64,000 bases of DNA from contig JADJRT010000003.1 in NCBI GenBank assembly GCA_016712035.1, positions 272,323 through 336,322 of the forward strand, in the 5' to 3' direction. This DNA comes from Flammeovirgaceae bacterium. GTDB taxonomy: Bacteria; Bacteroidota; Bacteroidia; Cytophagales; Cyclobacteriaceae. Positions 46,124-57,200 of the stretch are shown piece by piece (position 1 is the first letter of the stretch; each line of letters starts with the position of its first letter). Position numbers and translations under genes: made by a program. Under the pieces are notes generated by a model. That model was not told the DNA's origin. It did no database searches and was given only the letters and a program-made list of their open reading frames with translations.

Positions 46124-48124
46124 TTATTGCTCAATAATTTCCATAAAAACTCTAAAGCCAACTGCTGGATCAGGATTCTCATAGATACTCACACTTCTCA
46201 TCGTTGATTCACTAGGCGATTGGTTCCAGCTCCCACCACATGCTTTTCCTTTTTCGTTAATCATCTCAGCCACATTACCTACTACATCATACAATCCAAT
46301 GTCGTTAGGGAAATATGACTTGGTTGGACTCATCATGGCAAAGCCATCGCCATGAGTCGGTTGTTGGCCTTTTGATCCCGGGCAACCACAGGGCTCTGAC
46401 TTAAAATTGCCTAAATAGCAATCCCTATTGTTAAGCGGTGAATTTCTCAAGCCATAATACCGAAACCAGGGATATAAGATCTCCGGATCATCCAACGTTA
46501 CTTTTTTTATTTCTGCATTCTTATCAAACTCAGATCCTTGAGGCGTTATCTTAACCTCCGCTTCCTGTTCGTTCAATTTCCACGAGGTTGGATTTTTTAT
46601 ACTGGCCGCTGCAATCTGCCATTCATCTAATGTAGGCAATCTGAATTTTACTTTCTTATACTTTCGTTCAGTGACATTGTTATATTGTTGTGTGAGCCAA
46701 TCACAATAAGCGTTAGCCGCTTCGAAAGAAATATTAACTGCCGGATAATGATTATAGTGTCTGTTCTTCTTACTATCCGGACGCGGTAAAGAATAGGTTG
46801 TCATAAAAGCCAGCGCAGGCTCCTCATACCGGCTAAAGTCGAACTTATATTTATCATAGAGATCCTTTAGCCCGTGCTGGGTCAGATATGCTAAAAATTC
46901 ATTGTACTGTTCGTTTCTTACTTCTGCCTCTTCCGCAAAAATTTTATCGTTCATAGTACGAAAGTGTCCTTCTGTTGATTTTGCGTTAAATGTTCCTGGA
47001 AAATAAGGGATTTCAGAACTGCTATTTCGATTCAGAAAATTATTAACCAAATCTTCTTTATCTGTATGCGCTGCAATCCTGTGCACCAACGCACCCAGCT
47101 CGTCCTGCCTTTCTTTATCGTTGTTTTTTGCATAGTCTTCATATAACAGCAACATAGGAACCAGATAATTGGCGCTTAAAACTTTGCCCGCATCGTATGG
47201 ATTAGTTCCATTGAAATCAACAGTTAAGTAATCCAGTAAAAATTCCTTTTCAAGATTCTGTTTAATGAGTGCAAGATTATCGATGCGTGTTGCACTATGC
47301 TGCGATGCGAGCCCGACTACATAAAGTTGGTCCTTAAGGGTGGCTATGTTTTCCTTCGCCAAGGTAAGGGCATAATAAAATTTATGTCCGGCATTCTCAG
47401 CAGGCAAAATGGAACACACCTGCTGTCGGAAGTCAGTATCTGAATCCGAAATTGAAGTAAGTACGAGACCAGCCGACTTTAGTTTCGCTTGTCGGTAATC
47501 AGCATACTTTAACATGTCTAGGTTAAGGATGGCAACATCCGTTCTTACATTCCAAAGATCCTGCAGGGCGAGCAAAGGCAAGGTGGTGTTCTCGCCTTCG
47601 GTAATTAATACGGAATTTGTACTCACCGACATCAGGACGTTATAACTATAACTGAGCAATGAGGTGGAGAGTACTCCGGCCGTATGCAGTTTTTTTGCAT
47701 ATTCCTTGCGGGATTGTTTATCAAAATTAAATTCGTTGGCCAACATCAAAAGTCCGTACGTGCCTGAGTGAGTTGGATTCAACGCGTAGGCTTGTTTTAA
47801 ATTTTCAAATCCTGACGAAGTGTATCCTTCCTGCCAGCCTTGAATAAGGTAGTACTCAAATGTATTCGGGATTGTATTTTTTATCTCGGCAACAATTCCC
47901 TCCAATTTTTGATCACTGGATTGCGCGAATCGGGCCGCAGCATAATAATTCAGCCAACCGTCAGCATCTGCAGAATTAGCCTGTAAGTAATTGCGCCATT
48001 CCGACATTTGTTCGGAATACCAACCAACAGGTTTTAAAATACTTGTTTTCGGGTAAATCTTTTCTGGAATTGCTGTGGCAGAAAATCCGATGAGCATCAG
48101 GTGAATTATGAGAATTCGTTTCAT
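46124..48124 (-). CDS. Exported protein with helical-repeat N-terminus and C-terminal FGE/SUMF1 domain
   Basis: 666 residues with a signal peptide (MKRILIIHLMLIGFSATA). Residues about 20-400 look like TPR-type helical repeats; within them TNSVLITEGENTTLPLLALQ followed by VRTDVAILNLDML resembles the 'GDNDT...VRTDVxVxNLSL' segment of DUF2723 membrane proteins. The C-terminal 230 residues match the formylglycine-generating-enzyme/sulfatase-modifying fold: PAVNISFEAANAYCDWL, FRLPTLDEWQIAA, DIGLYDVVGNVAEMIN, GGSWNQSP and AVGFRVF. GldK/GldJ of gliding/T9SS machinery share this fold, but this protein is not obviously either. Enzymatic activity is doubtful. Upstream of an ECF sigma gene in the same operon. 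Confidence 0.85.
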   Translation of the reverse strand: MKRILIIHLMLIGFSATAIPEKIYPKTSILKPVGWYSEQMSEWRNYLQANSADADGWLNYYAAARFAQSSDQKLEGIVAEIKNTIPNTFEYYLIQGWQEGYTSSGFENLKQAYALNPTHSGTYGLLMLANEFNFDKQSRKEYAKKLHTAGVLSTSLLSYSYNVLMSVSTNSVLITEGENTTLPLLALQDLWNVRTDVAILNLDMLKYADYRQAKLKSAGLVLTSISDSDTDFRQQVCSILPAENAGHKFYYALTLAKENIATLKDQLYVVGLASQHSATRIDNLALIKQNLEKEFLLDYLTVDFNGTNPYDAGKVLSANYLVPMLLLYEDYAKNNDKERQDELGALVHRIAAHTDKEDLVNNFLNRNSSSEIPYFPGTFNAKSTEGHFRTMNDKIFAEEAEVRNEQYNEFLAYLTQHGLKDLYDKYKFDFSRYEEPALAFMTTYSLPRPDSKKNRHYNHYPAVNISFEAANAYCDWLTQQYNNVTERKYKKVKFRLPTLDEWQIAAASIKNPTSWKLNEQEAEVKITPQGSEFDKNAEIKKVTLDDPEILYPWFRYYGLRNSPLNNRDCYLGNFKSEPCGCPGSKGQQPTHGDGFAMMSPTKSYFPNDIGLYDVVGNVAEMINEKGKACGGSWNQSPSESTMRSVSIYENPDPAVGFRVFMEIIEQ

Positions 48125-48185
48125 TACGATAGATTTTTAATACCCTGTACACCCGAACCAACTTTAGGTTCAAACTATTTCAGCA

Positions 48186-51100
48186 TTATTTAAACCAGCT
48201 TAACCGGGCCGCTTCAACTTTTGAGCGATAGGCAGTCCACTCTTTCGCATAAAATGCATCTACCTGTTTAGCGAATTCTTCTGTTAATTGCTCAGCTACT
48301 TCAATACGTTGTATATCCTGCTCCGAGGGCTTATACAACCGAGCACGCAAAGCGTGTTGCGCTTCCGATACTTTTGATTGCACGGTAACTTGAAATGAAC
48401 TCCATGCACCAACTTGCTTGGCCGGTCGCGATCCGGTTGCTGATTCTGTTAGATTTTTTATTGAAGTCTTAATGGTTGTGCATTCTTTACGAAGGTCTTC
48501 CGATTCTTTTAATTGATTTTTATCAAGCTGGAGCAAAATCTTATCAATTACTTCATTGCTTTCTTTCAATTTATTTAAAGCGGTGGCCAGTTTCGCAGCC
48601 GTTTTATCTAGTCGTTTTAGTGCATCATGATGAGCTACTTCAACATCAACTTTGTATTCAAAGCGCGGATCTGGAATTACAGTTACATCAGTAGAATCCT
48701 TTTTTCCGCCATACTGCAACACAACTTTATACTTTCCCGGCAAGGCCAGAATTCCTTTTGCTTCCGGATCATCCCACCCGCCTGCACGTCTTGTTACTGC
48801 TTCATCCAATCGCCACGAAATATAATTCAAACCCGAATCCGGTTTTGATATTTGGATTGTTTGGATCAGTTCATTCCTATCATTAAAAACCTGACCTGTT
48901 ACTTCATTATTTGTTTTAGCTGTAACATAAAACGGAATGGTTGCCTCGCCAAACGCGCGGTTCTCTCCTTCAAAAGTTGTATGGAATCCTGTCCAGATGT
49001 TGCCGGGAGGCGCAATAAAAATTCCTTTCACTTGCACTGCATCATTAACCGTAAAGACCTGAAAGCTTTTTGGCAATCCGCCTCGCGCAATTTTTCGCAG
49101 CGTAAGCAAATCATCTAAAATCCAGATCGAACGACCAAAGGTTCCGATGATCAACGCTGACTCACGTTCCTGAATTGTTAAGTCCATGGTGGAGACCGAT
49201 GGAAATCCATTTTTCATTTGTACCCAGCTCCTTCCTTCATCAACGCTAATCCACAAACCATTTTCGGTTCCGGCAAAAACCAATTTCGGTTCGACTGTAT
49301 CTTGCATCACTGTAAGGGCATACCCCTTTACTTTCGTTGCATCGACCACACGTTCCCACGTTTTTCCAAAATCTTTAGTTCGAAAAATATACGGATTGAA
49401 ATCGCCTTTGCGATAGTGATTGGCTACTAACCATGCTTCTGCTTTGTTATAACGCGAAGCCTTGATTTGTGCAATCCAACTTTGCTTGGGCAACTCTTTA
49501 ATATTGAGTGTAACATTTGTCCAGGATTTACCACCATTTTGGGTTAGCTGTACATTGCCATCATCGGTACCTACCCAAATAATCTGATTATCTAATTTGC
49601 TTGGCGCGATGCTCAGAATAGAATTATAGATTTCGGCACCCGAGGCATCAATCGTTAACCCACCATAATCTTGCTTCTGGTGTTCCGGATTATTTGTAGT
49701 TAAGTCTGAAGAAATAATTTGCCACGTTGCACCCTTATCAATCGTTTTGTGAAGAAACTGACTGCCATAGTACGCAATAGAGTTATTAGTGGGATCTTGC
49801 GCAAAGCCTGCGTTCCAATTAAAGCGAAGTCTGGTTTTTAAGTCGGGCGCAGGCGGACTAATACTTTGATAGTAGCCCGTGATTTTATCGTAGCGATAAA
49901 GATCTCCATTTTGTGAAGTGCCATAACCAAAACGCGAATTTGTGGAGTCGGGTGAAATATAAAATCCATCGCCACCTACTAAGTATTGCCAATACAAAGT
50001 ACGAATGCCTCCGCGCTTCCACACATACCCAGGCCCAAACCAATTGCCATTATCCTGCAAGCCTCCATACACATTGTACGGCACGTCATTATCTACATTG
50101 ATATGATAAAACTGACCTACTGGAATGGATTCCGGAAAATACCAACTCTTGCCTTTGTCGTGTGTTATGCCAATACCCCCATCACCACCAATAATATAAA
50201 AGTCAGGATCGTTTGCATCAATCCAAAATGCATGAAAGTCAGCATGAATCCCCTTTGTCTCATCAGCCGGAATAATCGGAGTAGGATCAAATGTTTTCCC
50301 ACCATCTTCACTTACTGATAAAGGTTGATAAATATTATAGAGTCTATTTTCATCTTTTGTATCCACCACAATGTCTTGAAAATAAAAAGGCCGGTTGTTC
50401 GTAAAGCGGGGGTTGTCATTAATCAACGCCCATGAGTTGCCCCCATCGTCACTTCGATAAAGTGCATTCTTTGTTGCCTCCACTTTTGCATACACCCGGT
50501 TTGTATTGCTTCGCGCGATGGCGATACCAATTCTTCCTAACTCACCAGTTGGCAATCCGTTGGCTTCGCTCAATTTTTTCCAGTTCACACCACCGTCATA
50601 GGTAACAAATAATCCAGAGCCGGGTCCGCCCGATGTAAAGCTGTAAGGTGTTCTGCGATGTTCATACATCGCTGCAAATATTTTATTGGGATTAAAAGGG
50701 TCCATAACCATATCGCCCACGCCTGATTGATTGTTCGTGAATAAAATCTTTGACCATGTTGCGCCCCCATCAGTCGTTTTATAAACACCCCGATTTGCAT
50801 CCGGTGTAAACGGATCGCCCATTACACCCACATACACTACATTGGAATTAGTAGGATCAATTAGAATCCGATGAATCGTCTTTGAATTTTCAAGACCTAC
50901 GCGCTTCCAGGTTTTTCCGGCATCCAGGCTTTTGAATAATCCCAACCCAAGGTTCATTGAGTTTCGTGGATTGCCTTCGCCAGTGCCCACCCAAACAACA
51001 CTTGGATTACTCTGTTGAATCGCGAGCGCGCCAATGTTTACGGTTGGGTTATCATCAAAAATACTGGTCCATGCACTACCCCCATTCTCTGATTTCCACA

Positions 51101-51299
51101 CCCCGCCCGAAGCCGCACCCACGTACATGATTTTGGGATTGCCCTGTACCACATCGATGGCCGTAATGCGCCCGCTCATGTTGGCTGGTCCCACATTTCG
51201 GATTTTCAAATTTTTAAAAAGATTGTTTTCAAATTTCTGAGCCCAAACACCAGTCGTTAATAAACTCAGGAAAAAAAATAAGAATAGAAATCGATTCAT
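48186..51299 (-). CDS. Large exported BNR/Asp-box (sortilin-like) beta-propeller protein
   Basis: 1037 residues beginning with the signal peptide MNRFLFLFFFLSLLTTGVWA. About ten BNR/Asp-box repeats are spread over residues 40-700 (SENGGSAWTSI, SLDAGKTWKRV, TTDGGATWSKI, TYDGGVNWKKL, SDDGGNSWALI, TIDKGATWQII, TQNGGKSWTNV, TKDFGKTWERV, SVDEGRSWVQM), forming one or two propellers of the VPS10/sortilin type. A beta-sandwich region and a C-terminal helical tail (about 880-1037) follow. No catalytic sialidase residues are evident. Common in Cytophagales with unknown role, probably at the cell surface. First of the BNR-FGE-sigma-anti-sigma run. Confidence 0.9.
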   Translation of the reverse strand: MNRFLFLFFFLSLLTTGVWAQKFENNLFKNLKIRNVGPANMSGRITAIDVVQGNPKIMYVGAASGGVWKSENGGSAWTSIFDDNPTVNIGALAIQQSNPSVVWVGTGEGNPRNSMNLGLGLFKSLDAGKTWKRVGLENSKTIHRILIDPTNSNVVYVGVMGDPFTPDANRGVYKTTDGGATWSKILFTNNQSGVGDMVMDPFNPNKIFAAMYEHRRTPYSFTSGGPGSGLFVTYDGGVNWKKLSEANGLPTGELGRIGIAIARSNTNRVYAKVEATKNALYRSDDGGNSWALINDNPRFTNNRPFYFQDIVVDTKDENRLYNIYQPLSVSEDGGKTFDPTPIIPADETKGIHADFHAFWIDANDPDFYIIGGDGGIGITHDKGKSWYFPESIPVGQFYHINVDNDVPYNVYGGLQDNGNWFGPGYVWKRGGIRTLYWQYLVGGDGFYISPDSTNSRFGYGTSQNGDLYRYDKITGYYQSISPPAPDLKTRLRFNWNAGFAQDPTNNSIAYYGSQFLHKTIDKGATWQIISSDLTTNNPEHQKQDYGGLTIDASGAEIYNSILSIAPSKLDNQIIWVGTDDGNVQLTQNGGKSWTNVTLNIKELPKQSWIAQIKASRYNKAEAWLVANHYRKGDFNPYIFRTKDFGKTWERVVDATKVKGYALTVMQDTVEPKLVFAGTENGLWISVDEGRSWVQMKNGFPSVSTMDLTIQERESALIIGTFGRSIWILDDLLTLRKIARGGLPKSFQVFTVNDAVQVKGIFIAPPGNIWTGFHTTFEGENRAFGEATIPFYVTAKTNNEVTGQVFNDRNELIQTIQISKPDSGLNYISWRLDEAVTRRAGGWDDPEAKGILALPGKYKVVLQYGGKKDSTDVTVIPDPRFEYKVDVEVAHHDALKRLDKTAAKLATALNKLKESNEVIDKILLQLDKNQLKESEDLRKECTTIKTSIKNLTESATGSRPAKQVGAWSSFQVTVQSKVSEAQHALRARLYKPSEQDIQRIEVAEQLTEEFAKQVDAFYAKEWTAYRSKVEAARLSWFK

Positions 51300-51317
51300 G
51301 ATTAAAAATAGTTTGTA

Positions 51318-51629
51318 TTAAATATGATAGACCCATTCTTTGTACTGGCCGTCCACAGGATTAAAATCAGTACGTTTTTGAAAATGGGGCTCAAGAATTT
51401 CCAATTCAATAATGCGATCGAGTACTAAATTTCGATAGCCTGCCTTTCCACCGGCTTTCGTAAATCCAATCGATTGCCAGCAAACCAAAACAATTTGATC
51501 TTTGGTTGTTCGAACAACTCCGTACGGTTCAATGGTTCGGGTAAGTGGCTCGCCTTCTAGCAATATGCGACATAAATGCTTATCCTCCGATGCCCGCCAT
51601 AGTTGTTGTATGATATCGTCTTCGATCAA
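51318..51629 (-). CDS. Hypothetical protein resembling a WYL-type domain
   Basis: 103 residues. RILLEGEPLTRTIEPYGVVRTTKDQIVLVCWQ follows the pattern of WYL domains, where a beta strand leads into xxPxGxxxxxxxWYLxxW. Here it stands alone without the usual N-terminal DNA-binding domain, and the family call is tentative. It lies between selD and the BNR protein on the same strand, four bases after the selD stop. Confidence 0.6.
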   Translation of the reverse strand: MIEDDIIQQLWRASEDKHLCRILLEGEPLTRTIEPYGVVRTTKDQIVLVCWQSIGFTKAGGKAGYRNLVLDRIIELEILEPHFQKRTDFNPVDGQYKEWVYHI

Positions 51630-51633
51630 GATT

Positions 51634-52665
51634 TTAAAATATGGTTACAACATGGTCATTCTTTTTCACAATCCTTCCGATTGGCCCGATGTTAAGTCCT
51701 TTTGCATTACAGAGTTTTTCAAAGTCTGTTGATTTAGCTTTTGGAATGGTTACCAATAATCCGCCACTTGTTTGTGGGTCGCACAACGTAAGCAAAGACT
51801 CAGCGCCAATTCCGTTTACTTTTTTATCATAACTCTGCCAGTTGCGCATCGTATTGTCGGGGTAAATCATTTTAGATAAATAGTGTCCAAGATTTTTGAT
51901 TAGCGGAACATTTGCGTAATCGAGCTCAGCCGAACAGCCACTGCCTTCGCACACCTCAATTAAGTGACCAAGCAATCCAAACCCCGTAATGTCAGTCATG
52001 GCATTTACATAATCGAGCTTTCCAAAATCCGCGCCCAGTATATTTAACTCTGTCATCACTCGTACGGCTTCTGCCAGATCATCAGCCTCGGCTAAACCAC
52101 GCTTTTGTGCTGTAGTTATGATACCAACTCCAATCGGCTTGGTGAGATACAACACATCGCCCGCTTGCGCGGAATTATTTTTTTAAGATTTTTCTTTTCG
52201 ACTGTGCCGGTTACGGCTAAACAAAAAAATGGGTTCGGGGCTATCGATACTATGGCCTCCCGCCAAGGGAATTCCAGCCTTCGCACACACGTCCCGACTT
52301 CCATCCAAAACCTTTTGCGCCAACTCTTCTGGTAACTTACTGATCGGCCAACCAAGAATCGCCAATGCCATCGTGGGTTTGCCGCCCATCGCATACACAT
52401 CGCTGATCGCGTTGACCGAAGCAATGGAACCAAAGGTAAAGGCGTCATCCACGATAGGCATAAAAAAATCGGTGGTACTGATGATGCAACTACCATCGTT
52501 TAACTCATAGACAGCCGCATCATCTTTCGATTCGTTGCCAACCAACAACTTGGGAAAATTTGCTTTCGGTAAACTGGTGTGAAGGATTTTATCTAATACG
52601 GCTGGGGCGATTTTACAACCACAGCCAGCTCCATGCGAAAACTGCGTTAACTTTATTTCTTCCAT
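51634..52665 (-). CDS. selD: Selenide, water dikinase (selenophosphate synthase), two frameshifts
   Basis: Makes selenophosphate from selenide and ATP, the selenium donor for selenocysteine or 2-selenouridine in tRNA. SHGAGCGCKIAP carries the catalytic Cys (not selenocysteine) and the following Lys; DDAAVYEL, TDFFMPIVDD and GGHSIDSPEPIF follow. The frame is lost at about 52218-52224 (T run) and about 52184-52190 (A run, one A short); between them LAVTGTVEKKNLKK is readable. The C-terminal part DVLYLTKPIGVGIITTA, GFGLLGHLIEV and DPQTSGGLLV is normal. No selA, selB or selU is in the window. Confidence 0.93.
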
Positions 52666-52718
52666 GAACTTAATTTAAGCACCTCTAATCGATGCCTAAA
52701 TTAACATACGCTGGGCAC

Positions 52719-54155
52719 TTACACAGCAATCCTTAACTTATATTCGTCATAGCGCTGCAATACCTCCTTTACATACTTTACAGGCTCAATGCACCGGCAA
52801 TATCCAACCACCACCACCGGATCGCGGAAATATTTTGGGTCCGATTTTTTCGATAGAAAGTATTCTACATTATCGCTCCACACGGTTGGATCTTTGCCGT
52901 ATTTTTGAGTTAACTTCTGTGCATCGGTAACATGCGAAAGACCCGCGTTATAAGAAGCAAGCACAAATTTTATCCGCTCTTCCGGATCGGGAACTGTTTT
53001 TGCCCAACGCGTGTCCAGGTATTTTAAAAACTTAACCCCTACTTTAATATTCTGGTTTGGGTCTAACAGATTTGTTACTTTAAAAAAATCACCGGTGGCT
53101 GGCATTACCTGCATCAACCCAATGGCACCCGCCCATGACTTTACTTGTGGATCAAAGTTTGATTCCTGATAGGCCACGGAAGCGATCAATCGCCAATCCC
53201 ATCCAATCTGTTCTGCGCCTGCTTTAATCTGCTCATCAAAGGGTGACAATCTATTGCTTACCATAGACGAATACTCACTGGTTATTCGCGCTTCTGTTAA
53301 TCTCGAACTATTGAAGTACTTATTATAAATCACCTTAAACACCCCGCTTCGTTTAGACTCTTTCAACCAGGCGTTGGTCGTTTTCAGTAATTCGGGTGAA
53401 TTGGTTCGTACTGCCCAGGCAATTTGTTGTGGCAAACTCAAAACAGTGTTGATATCCAGGTTGGGATAGTAAAATGAATTAACCATGGCGAGTGTCTGAT
53501 CCGTTACGGTATACTTTATTTCACCGGTCGCTACTTGTCGAATCAGCGATTCCGTTTCGGCCAGTGCGCTGTCCTCTACAATTTTAATCACACCACCTAC
53601 CTCATTCGAAAGGTTGATCATTCGCTCTTTAAATGCGGAGCCTTTTAAAACGTGAACTTCTTCGCCAATTAGTTTTACGGATTGCGGATTAATTTTTTTT
53701 CAATCAACTGTGGAGGTTGCATGCGCCAATTGGCTGGCTTTTTTGAACCAGCACCTGATAGGTGTTAAAGGAGCATCCGTAAAAGCCATGTATTGAGTCC
53801 GCTCCTGTGTAATGGTGAGCGGAAAGGCAAGTATATCCCCTTCACCTTTATTGAGAAGATCAATGGCCTGTTCAATGCCAGCAATCAATTTTATCTTTAA
53901 CTCAACATTAAGATCACGCGCCAGCCGCTTGAGCAGTTCATACTCATAGCCCATAGGGCGACCCTTATAAATAAAGTAGCTGACTGAATTATTATCGATT
54001 AGTACGGTTAGGTAGCCACGTTTGCGAATGGCATCCAGGTCAAGTTCAACTTTTGGTTCTTTCGCAAACTCGTCCTGATCAGCCGATTTCTGACAACTAT
54101 AGAGACAAGAAACTGCAAAAAGAAGCGAGATAAGCCATCCGCATCTTTGAGTCAT
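52719..54155 (-). CDS. mltF: MltF-like lytic transglycosylase lipoprotein, two frameshifts
   Basis: Membrane-bound lytic murein transglycosylase that cleaves glycan strands. A lipoprotein signal with lipobox Cys (SLLFAVSCLYSCQKS) precedes a periplasmic solute-binding-like domain (RKRGYLTVLIDNNSVSYF, MGYEYELLKRLARDL). The C-terminal SLT domain has the catalytic Glu in SVAYQESNFDPQVKSWAGAIGLMQVMP and SYNAG. The frame breaks at about 53757 (CCC read as CC, corrected to TPYQVLVQKKPANW) and in the A run at 53693-53700 (nine A expected, eight read). The middle piece QPPQLIEKKINPQSVKLIGEEVHVLKG links the two. Confidence 0.92.
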
Positions 54156-54183
54156 AAAATGAAGATACGGTTTCGGAACTAAA

Positions 54184-54211
54184 TAAAAAAAGGCCCCGAA
54201 GGGTCCTTTTT
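54184..54211 (-). terminator. Rho-independent terminator after the Oar-like receptor
   Basis: On the minus strand AGGACCC and GGGGCCT form a stem with one mismatch around a TTC loop, followed by seven T (plus-strand A run 54184-54190), about 20 bases after the receptor stop at 54231. T-rich on both sides, so it may work in both directions. Confidence 0.8.
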
Positions 54212-54230
54212 ATCAAGAAAATTTTGCTTT

Positions 54231-57200
54231 TCAATTAAACGTATAACGAAGTGTTAACTGGCTCTGCCAAGTATTATTTAATGTAATACCCGTACAAAAC
54301 GATCTTGCGCTAACACAACAGAATTGGTTCCGTCACGGTAAAGTAATGGTTTGAGTTGCCATTCTGTAAGAAGGAACACCAGTACCGCTGGTACTTGCCA
54401 ACGTTAAAGGAGTGGTTGTTACAGTTTGGTAGCCCACACCCCATTTATCGTTCAACAGGTTGCCAAAATTCAGGATATCAAATCTTACCTGGAACGCATT
54501 CTTTTTGGCTTTCGCCCCTACTTTAACAAAGAAGTCCTGCGCAATGGTTAAATCAAAGCGGGTTAGCCAAGGAGGGTCTTGTCCATTTCTTTCTGCAAAC
54601 TGACCTCTTCGGCTTGACAAATAATCATCGCCATCAACAAACGCATTAAACGCAGCTTGTTGTTCAGCGGCAGTGAATGTTTTAGCGCTGGCGCCTGAAC
54701 CTACCGTAAGCGTAGAAAACGTAAGTTCAGTATTGTCTTTAGGAACATAGATTAGGTCGTTGTTCTGACCATCGCCATTCATGTCGTTGCTGTAGATATA
54801 CGATACTTTGAATCCACTGGTAGCGGTTGTTCCGAGCGTAATAGTAGTTGCGCCACCAAACTCACCGCCATATTCTTTGCGATAGTTCACAAATCCAATA
54901 ATACGATGACGAAGGTCATTATCCGCATAGAAGTTGCCAGGTAATTCTGGCCTACCGTGGTAGGCATATTTGCCTGAACGGTACTACCTACCGACTGCAT
55001 ATCCTGTGCATAGCCATAGGTATAGGCTAACATTCCGCCTAAACCATTCGTGGCAGGTTTTTCAAGTTTAGCAGTTAAGGTATAAGAATATCCTTTAGAG
55101 GTATTCTTTAATACAAACGTGTTACTTACCTGCGTATTGATGAAGCGAGGATTACCGGCAGTATTAAATCTGTCGCGGGTATCAGAACCTGTGAAAGCTG
55201 CATTTGGCACATTCAAGTTAGCGTCAATGTAACGCAAGGCCTGGATGTTTTTGTTATGAATACCTTCCACGGTTGCAATAAGACCATAAGGCAATTTTTT
55301 ATCGATTGCCAGGTTAGTCTTTAACACCATTGGATTTTTGAGTTCTGAATCAGAAGCATTAACAACAAAGCCGGTAGGTGCCGTAGGGTTGATAAGGCCT
55401 GGAGGCAAGTTGGCAGGGTCGGTACGGAAAGGAACAGTGTTCGTATTTTGTAGAGTAACCACAGCAGTATTCACACCATTATTACCCAACTGATTTGATA
55501 CCAATACCTGCGGAATACGGGAAACAAAAATACCGGTACCACCACGCACCTGAAGTGTCTGATCTCCTAACGCATCATAGTTAACCCCAATACGAGGGAC
55601 ATTAATAATTTGGTTGTAGGAAAGCACCCGTAGAAACTTTATAGGGTTGCTGATACTCATCTTTGAAAGTCAACCCCGATACTACTGGGTTTTCGTAGGC
55701 CTCTGTAGTCTCGTTGTTATAGGCAAAAATATCACCACGTAAACCGGCTGTCAATTTCAATTTTTCATTCATCTGGAATTCATCCTGTACATAGAAGCTA
55801 TACGTAGATGTCTTCAGTGTCTGCCAAGGCTTTTCTCCGGCAGGCAACAAAGAAACTCTCACGTTATAACGACTTACGTTTACAGGAGAAACCGGATTAG
55901 ATGGGTTAGCCAAAAAAGCTATCCATGGCGGTATAAAAATCTGCTAACGAACGATACACATACACCCCGTTTGAACTTGGGAAGAAGAGGTTATCGGATG
56001 TGAAATATTCGTAAGAAATGCCTGCCGTGATCGTATGCTTATCAGCGAAGTAAGTTAAGTTATCCGTAAGGTTAAAAGTAGAATATCTCAGCTTGTTGTC
56101 CGGAGTAAAAGGATCAAATCCTACGGTAGTATAAGTAGACGCTGTAGCAGGATCTTGTATTTCTATAGTAGGAACAAATCCGTTCTATACTTTCTGTCTT
56201 CATTCTGAAAGTTGTACGTAACGATTGCCTTGTTCGAAAACTTGCTTGCAAAGTTGGAGTTCAATTCAAGGGCTACTGAATTTGTGTTATCCGTAATTTT
56301 GTAACCTGTATTTTCCATCGACACGGCTGCTTGCAGGTTGTTACGGTTAAAACCGGCTGTGTTACTACTGTTACTATTGCTTATAATTACTCCTGATTCA
56401 GATTGATGCTGCGAGTAGCGCAGTGATAACTTATGGTTGTCATTGATGTTATAATCCAATCGGGCAAGAAACTTCTTACTGATTAGGTCATTATTATAGT
56501 TGTCTATAGCTCCGCCATTCCAGCCAAAATTTGTTCCCATGTAGGTATTCAGGGCATTCAAGTCAGTTTCCGTAGTACGCGAAACGTTCGTTCCACCTGC
56601 GCCACGGTCTACCTGCCAGTTAAGGGCCGGAGTTGAACTCTCAAACTGCTCGGCATTAAAGAAGATAAAAAGTTTGTTTTTGATAATGGGAGCACCAACA
56701 CGGAAACCCATAGTTTTCTCATCGATGTTGATTCCGGATAAGTCCTTACCATATACAGTGTTACCTGTAAGACCATTGCTGCGGGTTATATAATAAGCCG
56801 AACCGGATACTTCATTTGTTCCAGAACGGGTAACAGCATTGATACCAGCGCCTGCAAAGCCAGACTGGCGTACATCAAAAGGTGCTACGTTAAGTTGAAT
56901 TTCATCAAAGGCATCTAACGAAACAGGCGTTGTTCCTGTACGGCCACCCGCTTGTGACGAACTACCTAAACCAAAACCATTATTGAAAACAGAACCATCA
57001 ATGGTAAAATTATTGAAACGGCTGTCCTGCCCGGCAAAAGACCGGCCGTTACCATAGGCATTATACTTTACAATATCATCCACCGTTCTTCCAATAGTTG
57101 GTAAACTATTGATCGTTGACTTACCATACGAAGTGGCTGCTCCTGTACGGTCAGAACTGAAAATATCGTTCGCTACTCCCGATACAACAACCTCATTTAA

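Noticed and set aside
45534..48124. FGE-domain protein as a sulfatase activator
   Set aside because: No sulfatase gene in the window, and the long repeat N-terminus resembles accessory proteins of the GldK kind rather than catalytic FGE.
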